From contig NZ_DRFS01000017.1 in the NCBI RefSeq assembly GCF_011050415.1, forward strand, positions 1 to 64,000: a stretch of 64,000 nt of DNA, read 5' to 3'. Shown one piece after another: positions 8,033 through 17,315 of the stretch (positions within the stretch are counted from its first letter, which is position 1; each line of letters opens with the position of its first letter). The DNA is from Halomonas sp. Its GTDB lineage: Bacteria; Pseudomonadota; Gammaproteobacteria; Pseudomonadales; Halomonadaceae. The notes beneath the pieces are model-generated. The model saw only the letters and a program-made list of their open reading frames with translations. It did not search any database and was not told where the DNA came from. A program made the position numbers and the translations under genes.

Positions 8033-9430
8033 TTACTTGAGTTCGAAGGTAAATCGTAGCCGCTCGGCGCTTCCCATCGGGTTGATGATGAATTGTTCAA
8101 GGGTAAACGGGTTGGGGAGCGCCGCATTGACCGTGAGCGCTTGAGCATTACCTGCCATGATATCGACCAGTCCGGAAAGTAGTTTGGTCACTTGCTGTCC
8201 CATTAGCGGGCCAAGCTGCTGTGCCTGTGCCCAAGCGTGGGCAATGGCCTGATCTTCCGTTATGCCCTCGCGCGCGGCAATTTCAGTGGTTAACCGTGGC
8301 AGCATCCCCTCGTCGCTATAGGCAATGACCACCTCGCCACCATTCAGCGTCGCTGTTTCAAACAGCTCTGGGTTTTGTGTTGCCTGCTCGGGAGTGACGC
8401 CTTTGGGCAGCGTAATAGGAAGGTTCATGGTGTACGCTATTTCAGCCGCGCCGCTGAAGGTAAACACGCCTTCTGACAGCAGGCGGTTCATCGCGCCCTC
8501 TTCTTCCCAGCGGGAGTGGCTGCGTCCTTCTGCGCGCAGTTGTCCAGTGCCCCCCGTCATTACATTGCTAAGGCTTTGCAACTCCTGACGTTCAGCAGGT
8601 GGCACAAGGTTAATCAGACCCGCTATATCAAAGTCAGCCCCTTCAAAACCCGCATCCCCTATATAGGAGCTGCCATCAACCCAGAGTCTATCAAGCAGTA
8701 TGCTCCAATCATCACCCGCCAAGCTGAACCCGTTTAGCTCAGCGTGTTCGACCCGCTCAGCGCCTGGGTCATCAATGCCTATTAGCTGTTCAATAAGCAG
8801 ATTATCCAGCGTTAACATGGCGGCAATACCGCTCTCGAGCTCTTTTAGGTCAACGCTTAAGCCTTGCAACTCCAACAACCCAAGGGTAGTGCTGCTTAGC
8901 TCCTCCAGGGTTAGCGTTTCGATATGCATTAGCCCCTCTAGCGGAGAACTACTAAATTCTTTCGCCAGTTCTTCGCCAACGGCACCATCCAAACGCAAGG
9001 TGATATCACGCGCGGTCATGGCATTAAACGAGAACTCAGACAGATCTAAATCGCTTTCGGACAGCACCGCATGGCGCGGCTCAGGCAGCGTTAATGACGC
9101 AATGCTAAGCAATGGCTCTGCGCCCCCTGCTTCGCTCACTGCGATGCCATTAATCGATACACTATCAGGGCAATCATAGTCTCCCTCAACGCTATAGCGC
9201 TCTATGCTCAGCACATCGCCGTTGGTGTGGGTTACTACCACATCCTCGGCAATATAGCGTTGCTGAGTGCCATCTTGATAAATGCGGCTAAAGGTTAATC
9301 TGCTGTTGTCGCCCGCCAAGCGTTCGCGAAGGTCTGCCTCAAGCTGCTGAGGAGATGCATGTATCGCACTGGAAAGGAGAAGTGCAGAAAGCCCAATAGT
9401 AAGACGTCGGGGATTACCGAAGCAGTGCAT
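8033..9430 (-). CDS. Periplasmic protein of unknown function
   Basis: A 465-residue protein with a signal peptide (GLSALLLSSAIHA followed by SPQQ), hence exported. The mature part is acidic and rich in leucine-containing beta repeats such as LTLPEPRHAVLSESDLDLSEFSFNAMTARDITLRLDG, which resembles the repetitive architecture of AsmA-like or DUF945-like envelope proteins, though I cannot assign a family. The start is secure: GGAGG lies 7 nt before the ATG. It has its own transcription unit between glyA and the divergent umuD. Acidic composition fits a halophile's exported protein. Function unknown. Confidence 0.8.
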   Translation of the reverse strand: MHCFGNPRRLTIGLSALLLSSAIHASPQQLEADLRERLAGDNSRLTFSRIYQDGTQQRYIAEDVVVTHTNGDVLSIERYSVEGDYDCPDSVSINGIAVSEAGGAEPLLSIASLTLPEPRHAVLSESDLDLSEFSFNAMTARDITLRLDGAVGEELAKEFSSSPLEGLMHIETLTLEELSSTTLGLLELQGLSVDLKELESGIAAMLTLDNLLIEQLIGIDDPGAERVEHAELNGFSLAGDDWSILLDRLWVDGSSYIGDAGFEGADFDIAGLINLVPPAERQELQSLSNVMTGGTGQLRAEGRSHSRWEEEGAMNRLLSEGVFTFSGAAEIAYTMNLPITLPKGVTPEQATQNPELFETATLNGGEVVIAYSDEGMLPRLTTEIAAREGITEDQAIAHAWAQAQQLGPLMGQQVTKLLSGLVDIMAGNAQALTVNAALPNPFTLEQFIINPMGSAERLRFTFELK

Positions 9431-9594
9431 ATCATGACCTCCGTATAAGAGGCTTTAAGCATAACATTAAGCTAATAAATATTGGCTGCCTGACGGCTCT
9501 CTTAGCCCTACTCTCTTTTCCCTACTCTCTTTTTCCTAACCTTTTTGCCCTGCTCTTGGCAGCGCTAACTTGCATTTTTTCCCTCAACGCCAAA

Positions 9595-9614
9595 TACTGT
9601 ATATTCATACATAT
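9595..9614. promoter_or_regulatory. LexA-binding (SOS) box upstream of umuD
   Basis: TACTGTATATTCATACAT resembles the gammaproteobacterial SOS box (CTG, A/T-rich 10 bp, CAG); the left half is perfect, the right half deviates by one base. It lies 23-42 nt before the umuD start. Confidence 0.65.
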
Positions 9615-9636
9615 TCAACCAATCAGGGTGCCGACG

Positions 9637-10080
9637 ATGCCGGGCCAGTCAGCTCACTTTGTGCCAGCCTTGCCGTTAACCTCTCAGCCGCTACCTTATT
9701 TAACGTTCACGGGTCGCGCGGGTTTTAGCGGTTTTCCTTCGCCGGCGCAGGATTACGAACCGCGTACGCTCGACCTCAATGTTCGGCTGGTTAAAAACCC
9801 TACCGAGACATTTTATGTCACCGCCACGGGGGACAGTATGGAAGGCTGGGGCATTTATGACGGGGATTTACTGATTGTTGACCGAGGTATTAAGCCCCGT
9901 TTAGGGCATTTTTTGGTGGCAATGTTTGAAGGTGAAGTACTGATCAAGCGCTATGCGCTGCACCACGGTTTCCCACACCTCTGCTCTGCCCATCCGGACT
10001 ACCCGCCATTACCCCTTGAAGGTAGCGACTGCCAACTATGGGGCGTAGTGCGCGCCGTCGTGCACGAGTATTTACGTTGA
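9637..10080 (+). CDS. umuD: UmuD-type SOS mutagenesis protein, chromosomal copy
   Basis: A 147-residue S24 peptidase-fold protein. On DNA damage, RecA filaments stimulate self-cleavage and the shortened form joins UmuC as translesion polymerase V. The cleavage region reads GFSGFPSPAQDY, so the scissile bond would be Ser-Gly rather than the Cys-Gly of E. coli; catalytic Ser is in TGDSMEG and Lys in GEVLIKRY. The ATG at 9637 fits the normal UmuD length; an upstream ATG at 9556 would overlap the SOS box. It is followed by umuC after 65 nt. Confidence 0.88.
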   Translation: MPGQSAHFVPALPLTSQPLPYLTFTGRAGFSGFPSPAQDYEPRTLDLNVRLVKNPTETFYVTATGDSMEGWGIYDGDLLIVDRGIKPRLGHFLVAMFEGEVLIKRYALHHGFPHLCSAHPDYPPLPLEGSDCQLWGVVRAVVHEYLR

Positions 10081-10145
10081 CTGAGCTGTTGTGATGACTG
10101 GGCTTCTAAGATGACTGAGCCTTTGCAGTGGCAGGAGTATTAAGG

Positions 10146-11447
10146 ATGATCGGGTTAATCGACGCCAACAATTTTTATGTCAGTTGCGAGCGGGTATTTC
10201 AGCCCCAGCTTGAAGGCAAGCCGGTGGGCGTAATGTCGAACAACGACGGCTGTATTATCGCTCGCTCAGCCGAGCTTAAAGCGCTGGATATTCCGATGGG
10301 CACACCTGCATTCAAACTTGAAGGGCTGCGCCAACGCGGCGAGATTCACCTGTTGTCGTCCAACTATGAGCTTTACGGGGATATGTCGGCACGTCTAACG
10401 CAGCTATTGCGCGATGCTTGTCCCGACGTTGCACCCTACTCCATCGATGAAATGTTCGTCTATTTAGATGGATTAACCACTGAGCAGTGTGAAGCGCTAG
10501 GGCGTCGTTTGCGCCAGCGCATTCGACGTCATTTGGGGTTGCCGGTGTGTGTAGGATTAGCACCGACCCATACCCTCGCTAAACTTGCCAACCACCTGGC
10601 CAAGCAAGACCCTCACCACCAAGGCGTTTGCCTGCTTAATGGACAGGACCACACCAGCGAGGCACTGCTTAAGCGTACCCCGGTGGGTAGCGTGTGGGGC
10701 GTTGGATACCGGCTTGCCGAACGGTTAGCGGTGGGCGGAATTAATACCGCCTGGGATCTGCGTGAATGCGATGGTAAACAGCTGCGTAAGCGCTTTTCGG
10801 TGGTGCTAGCACGCACCGCGCTTGAGCTTAGCGGCACGCCTTGTATGCAAATGAATGCCGTGGATAAGCCACGGGAGCGCATTATGACCTCGCGCTCTTT
10901 CGGTCAACCAACCGGGGTGTTTGCGGAAGTGCATAATGCGCTGCGCCGCCACGCCCAACGGGGTGCTGAAAAATTGCGTGAACAGCGTAGTTTAGCCCGC
11001 GCTGTGATGGTGTTTCTTAACACTAACCGCCATCGCCGCGACCAGCTGCAATATTTTCCCAATGCATTAATACCGCTTTCCTCTCCCAGTGATGACACAC
11101 GTGTCATTCTTGACGCCGTCCGCCAAGGCCTTGAACAGATTCATCGTCCTCGCTACCAGTTTATGAAAGCTGGTGTGATGCTGCTCGACTTGGTAGATGC
11201 CGAGCAGTATCAGATGTCGCTACTGCATCAGCCTGCCCGTGATCGCCACCCGTTTTTGATGGCCACGGTGGATCAGATCAATCAGCAAATGGGACAAGGC
11301 ACGATCAGCTTCGGTATGACCGACGCGCCAGCCGCTTGGCAGTTACGCTGCGCTCATCGATCCAACCGCTTCACCACCCGCTGGGATGAATTAATGCAGG
11401 CAGGCACCCACCCTGGCGCTATCGATGCGTGTGCTTCGCGGACGTAA
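10146..11447 (+). CDS. umuC: Y-family DNA polymerase V catalytic subunit, chromosomal copy
   Basis: A 433-residue UmuC. The catalytic palm is evident: [17 protein letters not shown] near residue 4, SNNDGCIIARS, and YSIDEMFVYLDG with the acidic pair (about residue 100), then the thumb (LAPTHTLAKLANHLAK), helix-hairpin-helix-like WGVGYRLAERL and little-finger region, ending with the UmuC-specific C-terminal DUF4113-like part. It inserts nucleotides opposite lesions during the SOS response. ATG at 10146 has GGAG 9 nt upstream. It is co-transcribed with umuD and LexA-controlled by inference. A second, divergent pair lies on the island at 50,991-52,711. Confidence 0.94.
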   Translation: MIGLIDANNFYVSCERVFQPQLEGKPVGVMSNNDGCIIARSAELKALDIPMGTPAFKLEGLRQRGEIHLLSSNYELYGDMSARLTQLLRDACPDVAPYSIDEMFVYLDGLTTEQCEALGRRLRQRIRRHLGLPVCVGLAPTHTLAKLANHLAKQDPHHQGVCLLNGQDHTSEALLKRTPVGSVWGVGYRLAERLAVGGINTAWDLRECDGKQLRKRFSVVLARTALELSGTPCMQMNAVDKPRERIMTSRSFGQPTGVFAEVHNALRRHAQRGAEKLREQRSLARAVMVFLNTNRHRRDQLQYFPNALIPLSSPSDDTRVILDAVRQGLEQIHRPRYQFMKAGVMLLDLVDAEQYQMSLLHQPARDRHPFLMATVDQINQQMGQGTISFGMTDAPAAWQLRCAHRSNRFTTRWDELMQAGTHPGAIDACASRT

Positions 11448-11489
11448 CCGGTACCCTGAGAGGTCAAATACGCAGGAACCGCTGTTTTT

Positions 11490-12599
11490 ATGTCTCTCAC
11501 TCGTCCAGATAAAGAGTACGCGCCATCGCCCGGCTTGGCCCAACGCTGGGCTAACCGTTATATACGGCGTTATTTTCGCCGTCATCCGGCACTTGACTCC
11601 CCCGACCCGCAGGCGCTGAAGCGTACCCGGCGCTGGATCATTGCGTGGGCAGCGGTCGCCGGGATTATTTCCGGCACATTGATTGGCGGAGCCGAGTGGT
11701 GGATGCGCGCCTTTGCGACGGACAACTGGGAAGCCATGAGCTTTAGGGAACAGCTTCCCTATTGGGCAGGCTATATGGCGGTTGCAGGCGTTGTAACGGC
11801 GCTGGAAATTGGTTTTTTGTACTGGAATGCGCTGCGCGGCGTGGCGAGCATTACCCGTTTGGCGGGCCTTAAGTACGGTCAACAACAGCCACTGGAACCT
11901 GATATTCAGCTCACCGTACACGGTGTTTCTCGAGCGGCCTTGGAGTACCCCAGTCCAGGCAGCCTGATTTATGGCGTTGATCCTCACGCTTACCTAAGAG
12001 GCTGGAAACTCACCTTTAGAGCGCTGCTTTACCGTTTAAAAATTAGCTTAAGCAGCTTTATTCTGCGCTTATTGCTGCGTCGCTTACTGGGTCGCCTAAC
12101 GCTCCGCGGCTTTCTGCCCGTGCTGACCGGGCCGCTTTACGCGGTGTGGAACGCCTGGATTGCGGCGCGGATCACCCAAGAAGCCTATTTGCAGGCACGT
12201 GGCCCAACGCTGGTTAAGCACTTGATGGAAACGCTGGCAGAAAGCGACGAGCATACTCGTCAACTCGTGGCACAGGGCGTTGGCGAGCTAATTATGCGCA
12301 ACCAGCACCCGCATCCTAATTTAGTGCTGCTATTAGCTCGCCTGCTCAATAGCCTGCCCGATAAGCCCCCAGCGATTGAGATTGATTGGCCAACCGCCCT
12401 ACAGAATTATGCGCAGCTTAATGACCCACCGCGTAAGACACTGCTCAGTGCCCTCACTCAGGCAGCACTGCTCAGCGGCACCTACCGTGGCTCGCGAAAG
12501 CGGTTTTTAAAGGAGGTGTTTGCGACCTGTCAAACGCCACTGCTCCATGAGGATATAAAAGCGCAGCAGCAGCGTTTGTTATCGGGTCAGATGCCGTAG
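11490..12599 (+). CDS. Membrane protein of unknown function
   Basis: A 369-residue protein with a basic N-terminus (RYIRRYFRRHP), a first membrane helix at about residues 49-67 (WIIAWAAVAGIISGTLIGG), a second near 91-112, and a hydrophobic arginine-rich stretch at about 180-225 that may be membrane-embedded, then a helical cytoplasmic tail. I recall similar proteins being annotated as LBF_2804 family, but this is uncertain and gives no function. It starts 42 nt after umuC on the same strand; co-transcription with the SOS operon is possible but not shown. It ends 4 nt from the stop of the convergent transporter gene. Confidence 0.75.
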   Translation: MSLTRPDKEYAPSPGLAQRWANRYIRRYFRRHPALDSPDPQALKRTRRWIIAWAAVAGIISGTLIGGAEWWMRAFATDNWEAMSFREQLPYWAGYMAVAGVVTALEIGFLYWNALRGVASITRLAGLKYGQQQPLEPDIQLTVHGVSRAALEYPSPGSLIYGVDPHAYLRGWKLTFRALLYRLKISLSSFILRLLLRRLLGRLTLRGFLPVLTGPLYAVWNAWIAARITQEAYLQARGPTLVKHLMETLAESDEHTRQLVAQGVGELIMRNQHPHPNLVLLLARLLNSLPDKPPAIEIDWPTALQNYAQLNDPPRKTLLSALTQAALLSGTYRGSRKRFLKEVFATCQTPLLHEDIKAQQQRLLSGQMP

Positions 12600-12603
12600 C
12601 GCA

Positions 12604-14067
12604 CTACGCCGCTCTCAACGCTTGGCGCAGCCGGGGATTGAGGGTTTCGCCCAATGCGACCATGGCAACCAAAATCGCCAGCAGCCACGGCCAGTGGGCG
12701 GCAAAGGAGACCTGGTATAGCCCCAGGGCATCAACAAAAATCACCACAATGCCGAGTGGGCTAACGTAGCGCACCATGGTTAGCCAAAGTGCATAGGGCA
12801 GCGGCGCAAGCCCCAGCTCTTGGCGAAAGCTGTCGCTTTTCAGTACAAACCCGGCTAGCACTACCATTCCTAGCCCGCCCAGCGGCATCATCCAGCGTGA
12901 CGTCAAGTAGTCTAACCAGTCGAAAACGTTTTTACCTGCCAGCGTCCAATCGGCGCCTAGATTGAACGACAGCATGGCCAACGTGCTGATCAACCACAGC
13001 ACAATGCCTGTTCCCCACGAGGCCGCTCGGCGTGACATGCCTTTGTTATCGCACAGCCAGGAAACCGTGGCTTCGACCATAGAGATTGACGAAGTCAGTG
13101 CGGCCATGGAGAGCATCAAAAAGAACAGAACGCCAAACAGGGAGCCAAAAGGCATCGCCTGGAACGCCAGAGGTAGACTCATAAAAATCAGCCCAGGGCC
13201 TTCACCAGGGTTCATGCCGTTAGCAAAAATTACCGGGAAGATCGCCAGCCCCGCCATTAGCGCAACGATCGTATCCGCCAACGCGACGCTTACCGTGGTG
13301 CGGCCAATCGAGGCGTCTTTGGGTAGATAACTGCCGTAGGTAAGAATCGCCCCGGAGGCCAGCGAAAGCGTAAAGAAGGCGTGGCCAAGCGCAGCCAGCA
13401 TGCCTTCACTGGAAAGGCTGCCCGCGTTGAACGAGAACAGGAAATTGACCGCTGCGCCAAAACCACCGGAAAACACCCCAAAACCAATCAACACCACTAG
13501 CATGACCACCAGACCCGGCATCATCCAGCTAACGCTTTTCTCGATACCCTGCTGCACGCCTTTGCCGACAATCAGCATGGTCAGCAGCGTGACTAAGGTA
13601 CTCCAGAAACCCAGATTTAGCGGATTGGCATTATTCGCCCCAAACACCGCAGCCATATCGTCAACGCTACTGCCCGCTAGGCCACCGGTCAGCATTTTCC
13701 ACAAATATGAGAACGACCAGCCTGCCACGACCACGTAAAACGACAGGACCATAAAACCGCACAGCATCGCCATCCAGCCAATTAATGACCACGCTGATGA
13801 CCGCCCAGATTCATTGACGACACGACGAATGGCATCGATAGGGCTACCACGACCACGTCGCCCAAAAGCGATTTCGGTCATCATGACCGGCACGCCCACC
13901 GCAAAAATACAGGCTAGATACACCAGAACGAAGGCACCGCCGCCGAACTCACCGGTGATATAGGGAAATTTCCAGATGTTGCCTAGCCCAACCGCCGAGC
14001 CGGTGGCTGCCAACATAAACCCCCAGCGGCCTAGCCACTGAGTGCGAGGTTGCCCAGAAGAGGTCAT
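12604..14067 (-). CDS. Sodium-dependent transporter, NSS (SNF) family
   Basis: A 487-residue inner-membrane protein with about 11-12 helices. The N-terminal signature WGFMLAATGSAVGLGNIWKFPYITGEFGGGAFVLVYL contains the unwound TM1 Na+/substrate site of LeuT-like neurotransmitter:sodium symporters. It would import an amino acid or similar small solute driven by Na+, a natural choice in a halophile; substrate cannot be told. Length is normal. It is separated from the upstream MFS gene by a 14-bp tandem repeat array and converges tightly with the unknown membrane gene. Confidence 0.92.
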   Translation of the reverse strand: MTSSGQPRTQWLGRWGFMLAATGSAVGLGNIWKFPYITGEFGGGAFVLVYLACIFAVGVPVMMTEIAFGRRGRGSPIDAIRRVVNESGRSSAWSLIGWMAMLCGFMVLSFYVVVAGWSFSYLWKMLTGGLAGSSVDDMAAVFGANNANPLNLGFWSTLVTLLTMLIVGKGVQQGIEKSVSWMMPGLVVMLVVLIGFGVFSGGFGAAVNFLFSFNAGSLSSEGMLAALGHAFFTLSLASGAILTYGSYLPKDASIGRTTVSVALADTIVALMAGLAIFPVIFANGMNPGEGPGLIFMSLPLAFQAMPFGSLFGVLFFLMLSMAALTSSISMVEATVSWLCDNKGMSRRAASWGTGIVLWLISTLAMLSFNLGADWTLAGKNVFDWLDYLTSRWMMPLGGLGMVVLAGFVLKSDSFRQELGLAPLPYALWLTMVRYVSPLGIVVIFVDALGLYQVSFAAHWPWLLAILVAMVALGETLNPRLRQALRAA

Positions 14068-14136
14068 TTGCCCATTTATCCTGTCAGAAAAAAGGCGCTC
14101 ATCCTAAAGGATTTCACGGGCTATGCCCACTAGGCG

Positions 14137-14198
14137 TTATCTACCCAGCGCTATCTAGCAAGCACTATCTAGCAAGCACTATCTAGCAAGCACTATCT
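14137..14198. repeat. 14-bp tandem repeats between MFS and NSS transporter genes
   Basis: Three perfect copies of CTATCTAGCAAGCA (14151-14192) are preceded by a degenerate unit (TTATCTACCCAGCG, 14137-14150) and followed by a partial copy. They fill most of the 139-nt gap between two same-strand genes. Unit length equals that of the gpgP-gpgS array though the sequence differs. Confidence 0.9.
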
Positions 14199-14206
14199 GC
14201 TAGACC

Positions 14207-15430
14207 TTATGCATATATCGAAGCTTTAGCGGCAGCATCCAATCGCTGGGCAGTTTGATCCACTTTGCGCAAACAGGCTAACAGCACAGCGCCCAGTGTC
14301 ACGAAGCCACCCGCCAGCCACAGTCCAACGCTGTAATTGCCAGAGGCTTCAGCTAGCATACCGGTTAACGCTGGGGCGCATATCTGAGCGGTGCCATAAG
14401 CAAGTGTCATCTGCCCCATTAATCGCGCGGGGCTTGAAGGATAAAGCCTGCCCGCCATGGTCAGCACCAGGCTAACGCAGCCAAGAAAGGTGCCGCCATA
14501 GAGCACAGCGCTAAGCAGCACAATTGCTGCATTGGCGGTAATGGCAGGTAGCACAATACCCACTACCTGAATCGACATGGCAATAATCAGCGCCCCCAAA
14601 TATCCCACTCGGCGTGCAACCAGATCCCATAGCATGACTGCAGGGGCAGCGGCGAGACCTGCCAGAGCGAACGTCCAGTTTCCCATTCCCGCCAGTAGCG
14701 GTTCACGCTCAACAATAACCACTAGAAAGGTTGCGCTGATCACATAACCGTACCCGGCGCAAAAATAGGCAGCGAGCATCCAGCGCATAAAGGTACGTGT
14801 GGGTGGCATCGTGGGTTGGCTATGCGTTGAGTGGGCACCTATCACGGGCTTTTCCGGACGCGGCAACCACCGCCAAGCGGGAACGAGCAGCGCGGCACCC
14901 AGCAAACCAAATCCCCACCACTGGGTCTGCCAGCTAAACGACAGCTGCAGCATCATTTCGACCGCGACAGCGACCACCACCATACCAATGCCCAGACCAG
15001 CAAAGTGGATGCCTAGCTCGCCGCGCTGGCGGTGCTGGAGCAACCAGTGAAGAATCAGCCCTGACGCCAATAGCATGGAAGCACTGCTGGAAAGGCCCGC
15101 CAGAAAACGCAGCCCGGCCCAAAGCCAGAAGTGCTCGGTAAGTGCCATTCCCGCCGTCGTAAGCACCGCCAGGAGTAATCCACAGCGAAATAGGATGTCT
15201 TTGATATAGAGACTGCGGATGGTGGCGGCCAGCATCGCCCCCAACATATAACCCGCGTAGTTAAGCGCCGCCAGCCAGCCGCCGTCCGCATCGCCCATCC
15301 AGGTCTGTTGCTGCATCACTGGTAGTAACGGTGTATAGGCAAAGCGAGCGATACCCACACACAATACCTGGCTGAAAACACCCGCCAAAAGCACTTTAAA
15401 GCGCTGGGAACCTAGCGTTAATGCGGGCAT
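14207..15430 (-). CDS. YbfB/YjiJ-family MFS transporter
   Basis: A 407-residue 12-helix transporter. The N-terminal ARFAYTPLLPVMQQQTWMGDADGGWLAALNYAGYMLGA is characteristic of the YbfB/YjiJ branch of the major facilitator superfamily. Substrate unknown; probably proton-driven efflux or uptake at the inner membrane. The start ATG has AAGGAG about 8 nt upstream. It lies upstream of the NSS transporter in the same direction, with the 14-bp repeat array in between. Confidence 0.88.
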   Translation of the reverse strand: MPALTLGSQRFKVLLAGVFSQVLCVGIARFAYTPLLPVMQQQTWMGDADGGWLAALNYAGYMLGAMLAATIRSLYIKDILFRCGLLLAVLTTAGMALTEHFWLWAGLRFLAGLSSSASMLLASGLILHWLLQHRQRGELGIHFAGLGIGMVVVAVAVEMMLQLSFSWQTQWWGFGLLGAALLVPAWRWLPRPEKPVIGAHSTHSQPTMPPTRTFMRWMLAAYFCAGYGYVISATFLVVIVEREPLLAGMGNWTFALAGLAAAPAVMLWDLVARRVGYLGALIIAMSIQVVGIVLPAITANAAIVLLSAVLYGGTFLGCVSLVLTMAGRLYPSSPARLMGQMTLAYGTAQICAPALTGMLAEASGNYSVGLWLAGGFVTLGAVLLACLRKVDQTAQRLDAAAKASIYA

Positions 15431-15571
15431 CCGACTGCTCCTTAAACACCATTTTTATTATATTAGCTAACGCTATATTGATTAGCGCGCATACAATTTG
15501 ATGCATAGTAAGGTGTTTTGAGCAGCGCGTCATGACCACCTAGGTCGAGAGGCATGAGTCAACAGGCGTGG

Positions 15572-15931
15572 CTAGAGATTCACCTCCAGGGTTAACAGCA
15601 GAAATGATAGCGTTTTGCCATGCCCATCTAAATTGAGTGCTCCGTTAACACCGCCCTGCAGTACGTCATCAATCACGAAATTCATGCCCGCCAAGTTGGG
15701 CAAGGGGTAACGCCTCACGCAGCTGGCACCGCGATGGGCAAACAGCGCCAGCACCCGCTCTTCGGTCACTTGTTCCAGTAAGGTGGCATAGTGATCGGCA
15801 TTATAGGCAAATATCGCCACATTAAGGCGTTCGCCCTTATCTCCTGCGCGGGCATGCGCTAACTGGTGAAGTGTCACTGCGCTATAACGTTCAGTGCGCG
15901 GCTTGTGTTCAGCTTGCAACATAGCGGTCAC
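15572..15931 (-). CDS. AtuA-like small subunit/domain protein
   Basis: A 119-residue protein corresponding to the ferredoxin-fold C-terminal domain that in longer AtuA proteins is fused to the large domain. Visible: LHQLAHARAGDKGERLNVAIFAYN at the N-terminus and LPNLAGMNFVIDDVLQGGVNGALNLDGHGK. It overlaps the end of the AtuA gene by 23 nt, so both are translated from one message and probably form one complex. It is the last gene of the TAXI-TRAP operon. Reaction unknown; AtuA homologues take part in acyclic terpene and branched carboxylate breakdown. Confidence 0.82.
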   Translation of the reverse strand: MTAMLQAEHKPRTERYSAVTLHQLAHARAGDKGERLNVAIFAYNADHYATLLEQVTEERVLALFAHRGASCVRRYPLPNLAGMNFVIDDVLQGGVNGALNLDGHGKTLSFLLLTLEVNL

Positions 15932-17315
15932 TCCTACTAACGCCGATTAGATTTGTTTCAAACAGGCTGGCGTGGGCATGAATATCGCTACGTTTCACCA
16001 AATACGAGGCAGTAAATACCCGCCGCTGAAATTGGCGGCGCACGCCACCGCCCCCTGCGGGCCCTGCACAGTAAAGCGCCAATAGCTCTTGGGTCGCTCG
16101 CGCTACCCAACGCCGCTCACTGTGTTCTGCCGCTAGGCGAAGCCGGTAATCGCCGCTATTAGAAGGTGACGCGCTGCGCTGAAGCTCGCCACTATCGCTA
16201 TCAAATACGCTGGCGAGACCAATGATATCCAAGCGGGTACGCAGCTCAGCGGGCGCACGAAATACTAGTCGTTCACGCAGCACCTGCGCTGCCAGCTGCG
16301 CCCGCGCCAACGCATTGGGGCCCGCGTAGGAGATTTCCGCCTCGCCCTGCCAGCCTCCTTCGTAGCACACCGTGGTTTTTAGCCGCTCAGGCGCTGGCTT
16401 GCCGCGAATTCTCGTCACCGCGACGCGATTAGGCGAAAGCTGGCGCACTTCAGCATGGGAAAGGTCTACCGTGACATCCGGGGTCAGGTAATTAGCCGGA
16501 TCGTGAACCTCGTAAAGCAGTTGCTCTTTCACCGTTTGCTCAGTAACACAGCCACCGGTATTGGCAGGCTTGGTAATGATTAGGCTGCCATCCTGCTCGA
16601 CTTCGATAATCGGATAGCCCACGGTAGCGAGCCCCGGCACGTCTTTAAAGCCAGGGTCGGCAAAATAGCCGCCGGTTACTTGAGCACCACATTCGGCCAA
16701 ATGCCCCGCCATCATGCCGCAGGCTAAACGATCCCAATCATCCCAACGCCAATCAAAGTGGTGCATCAGCGGGGCTAAAAACAGTGCTGGGTCGGCAACG
16801 CGCCCGGTGACCACTACGTCCGCTTGCATGGCCAACGCCTCAGCCAGTGCTTGTGCGCCCAGATAGACATTGGCTGAGATCAGGGTCTCATTCCCGGGCA
16901 TAGCGAGCCGCTCGGCCTCCCAGCGCTGCAAGTCCAAGCTATGCAGCTGCTGGCGGATGTCATCACCATGCACCTGGGCAATGCGAATATCCTCGCGCCC
17001 AAGTTGCCTAGCCAAGTCAGCGACTACCTGACAGGCGCCGCTGGGATTGGCCGCGCCGAAGTTGCCTAGAATTTTGATATTGTGATCCAGGCAATCACGC
17101 AATACCGGGGCTAGCAGTTCATCCAAGAGTGGCTCGAAGCCACTTTCGGGGTCGTCACGCATGGCCCGATGCGCCGCCGCCAGCGTGCGTTCCCCTAAGG
17201 TTTCAAACACTAAGGCGCAGGGCTGCTGACGCTTGATTAGTTCCGCCACCACCGCTACAGCCGCATCGGTACGATCACCAGAAAAGCCTGCGCCGCTGCC
17301 TAATAAAAAGCTCAT
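15909..17315 (-). CDS. AtuA-family (DUF1446) protein
   Basis: A 468-residue cytoplasmic protein of the acyclic terpene utilisation AtuA/DUF1446 family. Characteristic segments are LLGSGAGFSGDRTDAAV at the N-terminus, NFGAANPSGACQVVADLARQLG, ADVVVTGRVADPALFLAPL and NTGGCVTEQTVKEQLLYEVHDP. Exact chemistry is not established for most members. Its start overlaps the TRAP permease stop by 4 nt (ATGA), and the small AtuA-like gene overlaps its end, so it is firmly in the transporter operon; it probably acts on the imported substrate. Confidence 0.88.
   Translation of the reverse strand: MSFLLGSGAGFSGDRTDAAVAVVAELIKRQQPCALVFETLGERTLAAAHRAMRDDPESGFEPLLDELLAPVLRDCLDHNIKILGNFGAANPSGACQVVADLARQLGREDIRIAQVHGDDIRQQLHSLDLQRWEAERLAMPGNETLISANVYLGAQALAEALAMQADVVVTGRVADPALFLAPLMHHFDWRWDDWDRLACGMMAGHLAECGAQVTGGYFADPGFKDVPGLATVGYPIIEVEQDGSLIITKPANTGGCVTEQTVKEQLLYEVHDPANYLTPDVTVDLSHAEVRQLSPNRVAVTRIRGKPAPERLKTTVCYEGGWQGEAEISYAGPNALARAQLAAQVLRERLVFRAPAELRTRLDIIGLASVFDSDSGELQRSASPSNSGDYRLRLAAEHSERRWVARATQELLALYCAGPAGGGGVRRQFQRRVFTASYLVKRSDIHAHASLFETNLIGVSRSDRYVAS

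Noticed and set aside
11391..11987. 198-codon minus-strand frame
   Set aside because: Antisense to the ends of umuC and the membrane protein gene; composition typical of an antisense shadow.
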